Shown here piece after piece: positions 59,578 to 64,000 of a stretch of DNA of 64,000 nucleotides. Source of the DNA: Chionoecetes opilio (lineage: Eukaryota > Arthropoda > Malacostraca > Decapoda > Majidae); NCBI GenBank assembly GCA_016584305.1, contig JACEEZ010003458.1, positions 142,501 to 206,500 on the forward strand, given 5' to 3'. The translations under genes and the position numbers were made by a program. Below the pieces are notes generated by a model, which worked only from the letters and a program-made list of their open reading frames with translations, was not told where the DNA came from and made no database searches. Position 1 is the first letter of the stretch, and each line of letters starts with the position of its first letter.

Positions 59578-62450
59578 ATGTGGCGGTTCAGCAAGGTGGT
59601 GGTGGTGGGGGACGCACGCATGTCCCTGCTCACCAATGGCGACATCATGCAGCAGCTGGGGAACGTCAACCAGGTGTTCGTGGTGCCCAACCTCACCCTG
59701 AGTGGCGTGTTGGAGGTGGTGCAGAAGGTGGTGGTGAAGGAGGAGTGTCCCAGAGGCATCCTTCTGCTGTGCCTGGCGGGGCTGCACGGCACGCTGGTGG
59801 AGAGTCGAGTGCCGGAGGAATGCAAGGCGGCGGGACACTCGGACATGCAGGAGATGGTTCCGGCCACCAAGGATTCCCTGAACCCAGAGTTTACCAAGCA
59901 GCTGGCCAGCCTGAAGAAGAAGCTGCTGGAGGCTCTGGGCAGGGGCTCCAACGTGCTGTTTTACCCTGTACTGCCCGTTGACATAGCCAACTATAATGCG
60001 ATAGCAGCCAAGAAGCACTTTGATGCCACAGGGCACAAACTTGAGCACCTCCCTCAAGCTGACATCATTAACCACTTGCTGATACAACAGCATAAATTCG
60101 CTGTTATGCCAGTCAACGGTCCAAAATTCTCTCAACTCAAGATTGTGAATAATGAATTTTACACCCGGCAAGTCTGTAGGAAGTTTACAGATGAGCTTCT
60201 GCAGGATGGATATAGCCCCACACTAGACATGGTAGAGAGGTTTGTCTTACCACAGCTCCGGCGTACCGTCTCTAAGGCCAACACCCTCAGGTTCCATCAG
60301 GCAGTGTTGGTGGGGGATGCACGTCTGGGCCAGGTGGTGAGGATGCAGCAGCAGAAGGGTGTGGAGCCATGCACCTTCATCCTGCAGGAGGAGCCAGGCC
60401 TCAGGACCCTCACGCCTGACAGCCCTGCAGTCAAGCAGCTCTCAGGAATGTGCAATGCCCTTATCTTCCTCACCGTCACCATAAAGGACTTTATTGACCC
60501 AACAGCAGATCCTCAGGGAGACGAGACACAGTGCATCCTCTCTCATGATCCTTCTAAAGCATTTGACAACTTTCTGAGGGAGGCAGAGAGGGTGGACCAG
60601 CTGCTGCGCTCAGCGACACACCGCTGCACCATCATTACCACCCTTCTGATGCCCTTTGACATTCGTACCCTCGCCAGGGATGAGGCAAAGAGCTTGGTCC
60701 CTTGTGATAAGTGCAAGATAACTGAAAAATCAGTCACCCATGCAGTTAAGGAGTTAGGTAAAATTTTGTTCCAAAAGAATCACCTTCCATCATGGGACTA
60801 TAACTATGCATTTCAGAGGGATGGTATTGCTAACTACTCCCACCAGGGCTCCAGACGTAACACTAAGGTGGAACAGAAATTAGCAACTACCTGGGAATAC
60901 TTCCTCACCTGTTGCCAGGGAAACATTGGTGCACCAGCACGTGTCAGCATCACCACTGTCCTTCAAGACAGTGGGGTGATGTCTGGCATACTACCCAAGG
61001 CCAAATTGACCTCCAGGACCCAAAGGCATAGCAGCAAAGACAAGGAACAGACCCGTGGCAATCACAGCAGACATAGTGAGCAGAGGGGGAGTAAGAACAA
61101 CGGAGACAGAAAACAGAGGCAGAGAAGTCACAGCAGAGACAAAGAAAAAACTGAAAACAGGAGCAGCAGAAACAAAGAAAAATCTCACAGCAGAAGCAAC
61201 AGAGACAAAGAACACAATCACAGCAGGAGCAGAGACAAGAAGCAGACCGTGGACAGCCACAGCAGAGATGAAAAGCAGCGGAGTAGCAGTAATCCCATAG
61301 CCTTGGATGATATCACCTCATCTCCAGAGCTCAGCAATAGTGATTTGGACACCATCTCCACCGGGAACTTAAATTTTACACCATCTCCATGCCCATCTAG
61401 CATCAACAGCCCTGACAATTTTGCAGATTTGTCCAATGAAGATTCAATGAACCACGGTGAGTGGCACACCGATGCCGTGAGTCCAAGTCTGTCTCCTTCG
61501 CCAAAACCCTGGAGACAAATCACAGTGGGGACACCTCCTCCACCCTTAATGGATCTATGGTTGGATAGTAGAGACGGGCCTCCAACCCCCGAGAGACCTC
61601 AGGATGCAGAACTGGATCAGTCGGTGTCGTCCTTGTTCCGGAAGGGAAGCTACTCTCCCCCTAGGGACAAGGAGAGAGTGGTTTCTGCATACAGATATAT
61701 CAGCCCTGATCCACTTGTCACCAGTGATAGAAGCAGGAGCAGAGGAAGAAGCAGAAGCAGAGAAAGAAGTAGGGAAAGAAACCGGAGTAGGAGTGAGGTT
61801 AGAAGCAGAAGTAGGAGCTATGGCCCCAAGAACAGGGTGTATGGAAGGAGATCCAGAAGTGGCTCTCCTACCTGGCTGCCTCTAAACCCTGAGAGAAAAG
61901 CTGTGTTCAGACAGTCGCTCAGCAGGTCCCCGTCACCTCCCCACCCCTACAAGTCCATCTCTGGAGGGAGATCGTTTTCAAAGGGTAGAAGATCCACTTC
62001 CAGAAGTAGAAGATCCATTTCTAGTGACAAAAGGTCCATCTCCAGGGGTAGGAGATCTGTTTCCAGGGGTTGGAGATCTGGTGCCAGAAACAGAAGATCA
62101 CTATCCAGGGACAAGAGGTTAAACTCCTGGGGAAGATCTATCTCACGGGAGAGATCAATATCCAGAGGAAGAAGATCCCTTTCCAGAAGCAGAAGGTCCC
62201 TTTCCAGAGAGAACATGTATGCTTCCATAAGAAGATCACTTTCCAGAGGGAGAAGGTCCATGTCCAGAAGCAGGAGATCCATTTCCAGATTTAGAAGATC
62301 AATTTCTCAAGACAGAAGGTCCATGTCTAGAGGCAAAAGGGACAGGAGGTCCATTTCCCAAAGTAGAAGATCCATCTCCCCAGGCAGAAGGTCTGTGTCC
62401 AGGGACAGGAGGGGCCGGAGCAGCAGCCTGGAGCAACACACCTCCACCAG
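59578..62450 (+). CDS. Exon A3: tandem degenerate SGNH-like domains plus Ser-Arg tail
   Basis: Begins with ATG after the same acceptor (CTTCTTTGCCCTAG). Residues 1-163 and 240-345 are nearly identical to A1/A2, including both GDAR sites. The stretch between (NHLLIQQHKFAVMPVNGPKF, LLQDGYSPTLDMVERFVLP) and the part after about 345 (DIRTLARDEAKSL, LPSWDYNYAFQRDG) are clearly diverged. Residues about 480-600 are SHSRDKE-type repeats. Next comes a Ser/Pro linker homologous to A1 (SDLDTIS, SINSPD), then an SR tail of RRS(I/L/M)SR units to residue 957. Donor ACCAG|GTAAGC, phase 2, fits B2. It may be the third A module of the locus 2 protein or the start of its own gene. Confidence 0.8.
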
Positions 62451-63114
62451 GTAAGCCCCCACCAGCCTCAGCACGGCCTCATACACTGCCCTGACACCAT
62501 CGGGCAAAGTGTACCTCCTTACTATCTACCATTAGTGTGCATCTTTATTTCTGTGTGATGAATCTTGCATTGTTTTGTTCCAATGCATATAATGCTTCTG
62601 AAAGGCTGACCCGGGTATGAGTGTGACCGCTGAGTGAGGGAGCAAAGACAGTCCTTCACTTACAGTATATCCTTGCATTAGGGGGAAAAAAAGATGTTTA
62701 ACTTTTGTAAAATCCTCTGCAATATTTTTTCACACTACCATGAGCGAAAGAATGATATACTAGAGCAAAATATATGTTTGTAGTGTGACAGGACAAACCT
62801 TTGTTAAATTGAAAGATAGGGTGTTGGAATACTTGAAAGGGAGAGAAGGGATGCAAGAATGACTTGCATGGACAGGTGCAAATGAAGACTTGCCAAGACC
62901 TACATGTGGGAGTGCTAAGGAACAGGCGTCCGTGTAGACTTTACTAGACTAGATGAAAACATTTTGTATGTAAAATGGTAAAGGTGTTGCTTTTCCTCAC
63001 CTTGACTACTGAATGTAGCCAATTACTGCATGTTAAAGTCCCTTTTTCACATCACTACTTATTACTTGATCACTCTTCCAGTCCTCTGCTTCACTGCTCT
63101 CTCACTCCCTACAG
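62451..63114 (+). other. Locus 2 intron A3-B2
   Basis: Non-coding, no element recognised. The last about 100 bp (CAATTACTGCATGTT...CTCTCACTCCCTACAG) are similar to the end of the A1-B1 intron. Confidence 0.75.
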
Positions 63115-64000
63115 GTTGCCTGCCCACATGCCCTCCTACCACCATGACAAGTCCAGGGAAGACACAGTGAAGGAAGCTCTGAAAACCCTGCGCTCTGTCC
63201 ATGAGAAGGAGTGTGAGATGTACCGCCTCAACCCCACCGTCCATCCAGACATCGGCCCGGAATATCGACGTTTTTGGGATAGGAAGACCGAGAGCATCCT
63301 AGCCCTGGGAGGGGACCCAGCGCAGTACAATGTAGGCCGCGAATGGCAGTTGTTTTGGATGAAGCGCCTGGAGGAGATATTCCTTGAGTCATGGAGGATC
63401 AAAAGGAATCAGTGTCTCGACTTGCTGGATGCCCGCCATAAGCCATCCATCCCCGAGCTGTCTGTCAGGGTCCACCACTCCCACTCACCTTCCCTCTCCC
63501 CCTCTCTGAATATCAGTTCAGAGAGTCAACAAAGAAGCTTCAACAAGAGAAAGATGAGGGAGAGCAGCAGTTCATTGCAGGGTGCCAAGAGAAAGAAAAA
63601 CCAGGATACAAGATCACCTGATATAAGCTTTCTAAGAGATAGGCAAGGAGAAAGGAGCTCAGTTATCAGTGATGCTGAGAGGTTCCCAGACTATTCAAGG
63701 GCTTTACAGTCAGAAAAAGAAGCTAACAAAGGATTGGGGCTGAATTCATTAGGGGAACACTGCCGCAACCCACAAGAAATGCCCTGGGTAACGCAGCAGG
63801 GAAGTCAAGAAAACAGGACGTGGCATGAGCAAAATCCACCACACCAGTCACTTCTCCATGATGAATCTTGGCAGCACACTTCACAACATATCATCAGAGA
63901 TGCCCTCTCCATAGACAAGCATGACAGTATGGCAGAGGATGGCAGGGCACAGCATCTTGGCCAACAGAGGGCCGGACCACTGGGAGGTGAAACGCATGGC
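63115..64000 (+). CDS. Exon B2: FW-motif domain, truncated by the window end
   Basis: Leading G completes the Arg from A3. The first about 105 codons are almost identical to B1 (HMPSYHHDKSRED, YRRFWDRKTESILALGG, MKRLEEIFLES), with a small patch of changes (NVGREWQLFW for TAGSDWHMFW). After DARHKPSIPE the sequence diverges but keeps the style: SFNKRKMRESSSS, KRKKNQDTRS, then Gln/His-rich sequence. Open to position 64000. By analogy with B1 an SGNH-like end is expected to the right. Confidence 0.8.

Overview
The window looks like nuclear DNA of an arthropod, most likely a decapod crustacean (inference). The evidence is intron-bearing animal genes, many microsatellites, (CCTAA)/(CCTTA)-type repeats, non-LTR retrotransposon pieces ending in TACCTAGTTG or TTATGTTC words, and a dense set of hAT-like, pogo/Tigger-like and foldback DNA elements. 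No bacterial or organellar features are seen.

Left part (1-17.1 kb). The first three coding exons of TSG101 (ESCRT-I UEV domain) lie on the minus strand (4775 down to 2288); the rest is off the left edge. DZIP1, a ciliary/Hedgehog zinc-finger gene, runs on the plus strand (7260-11176), but its large exon needs three reading-frame changes. A rhodopsin-class GPCR follows on the plus strand (13537, 15325-15510, 15906-17092). It has a six-codon first exon and altered DRY and NPxxY motifs. 

Middle part (17.1-31.5 kb). This is mobile-element ground: a 216-bp near-perfect palindrome, a tRNA-Val-derived SINE, a CTACCGTAG-ended MITE, and a 4.45-kb hAT-like element with an 8-bp target duplication. The hAT-like element contains a LINE copy that was itself hit by two related foldback elements. 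A pogo-like element abuts it, and farther right a second LINE is split by a 530-bp hAT MITE.

Right part (20-64 kb). The main novelty is a two-locus family I do not recognise. Each A exon (31520, 55396, 59578) starts exactly with ATG after a conserved splice acceptor. It encodes two tandem domains that read as degenerate SGNH/GDSL hydrolase folds, with GDS changed to GDA in both. A and A'' end in long Ser-Arg repeats. They splice in matching phase to a B exon (37907 and 63115) with a conserved duplicated FW motif. B1 ends in a third SGNH-like domain that keeps the GSND block. Locus 1 is A1+B1. Locus 2 appears to be a larger fusion: acidic exon 49595-50222, repeat-rich exon 51714-54892, A2, A3 and B2, running off the right edge. 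All junction phases fit. Blocks of near-identity separated by diverged blocks suggest gene conversion among the A copies. SR tails and basic repeats suggest nuclear, RNA-related proteins, but function is unknown.
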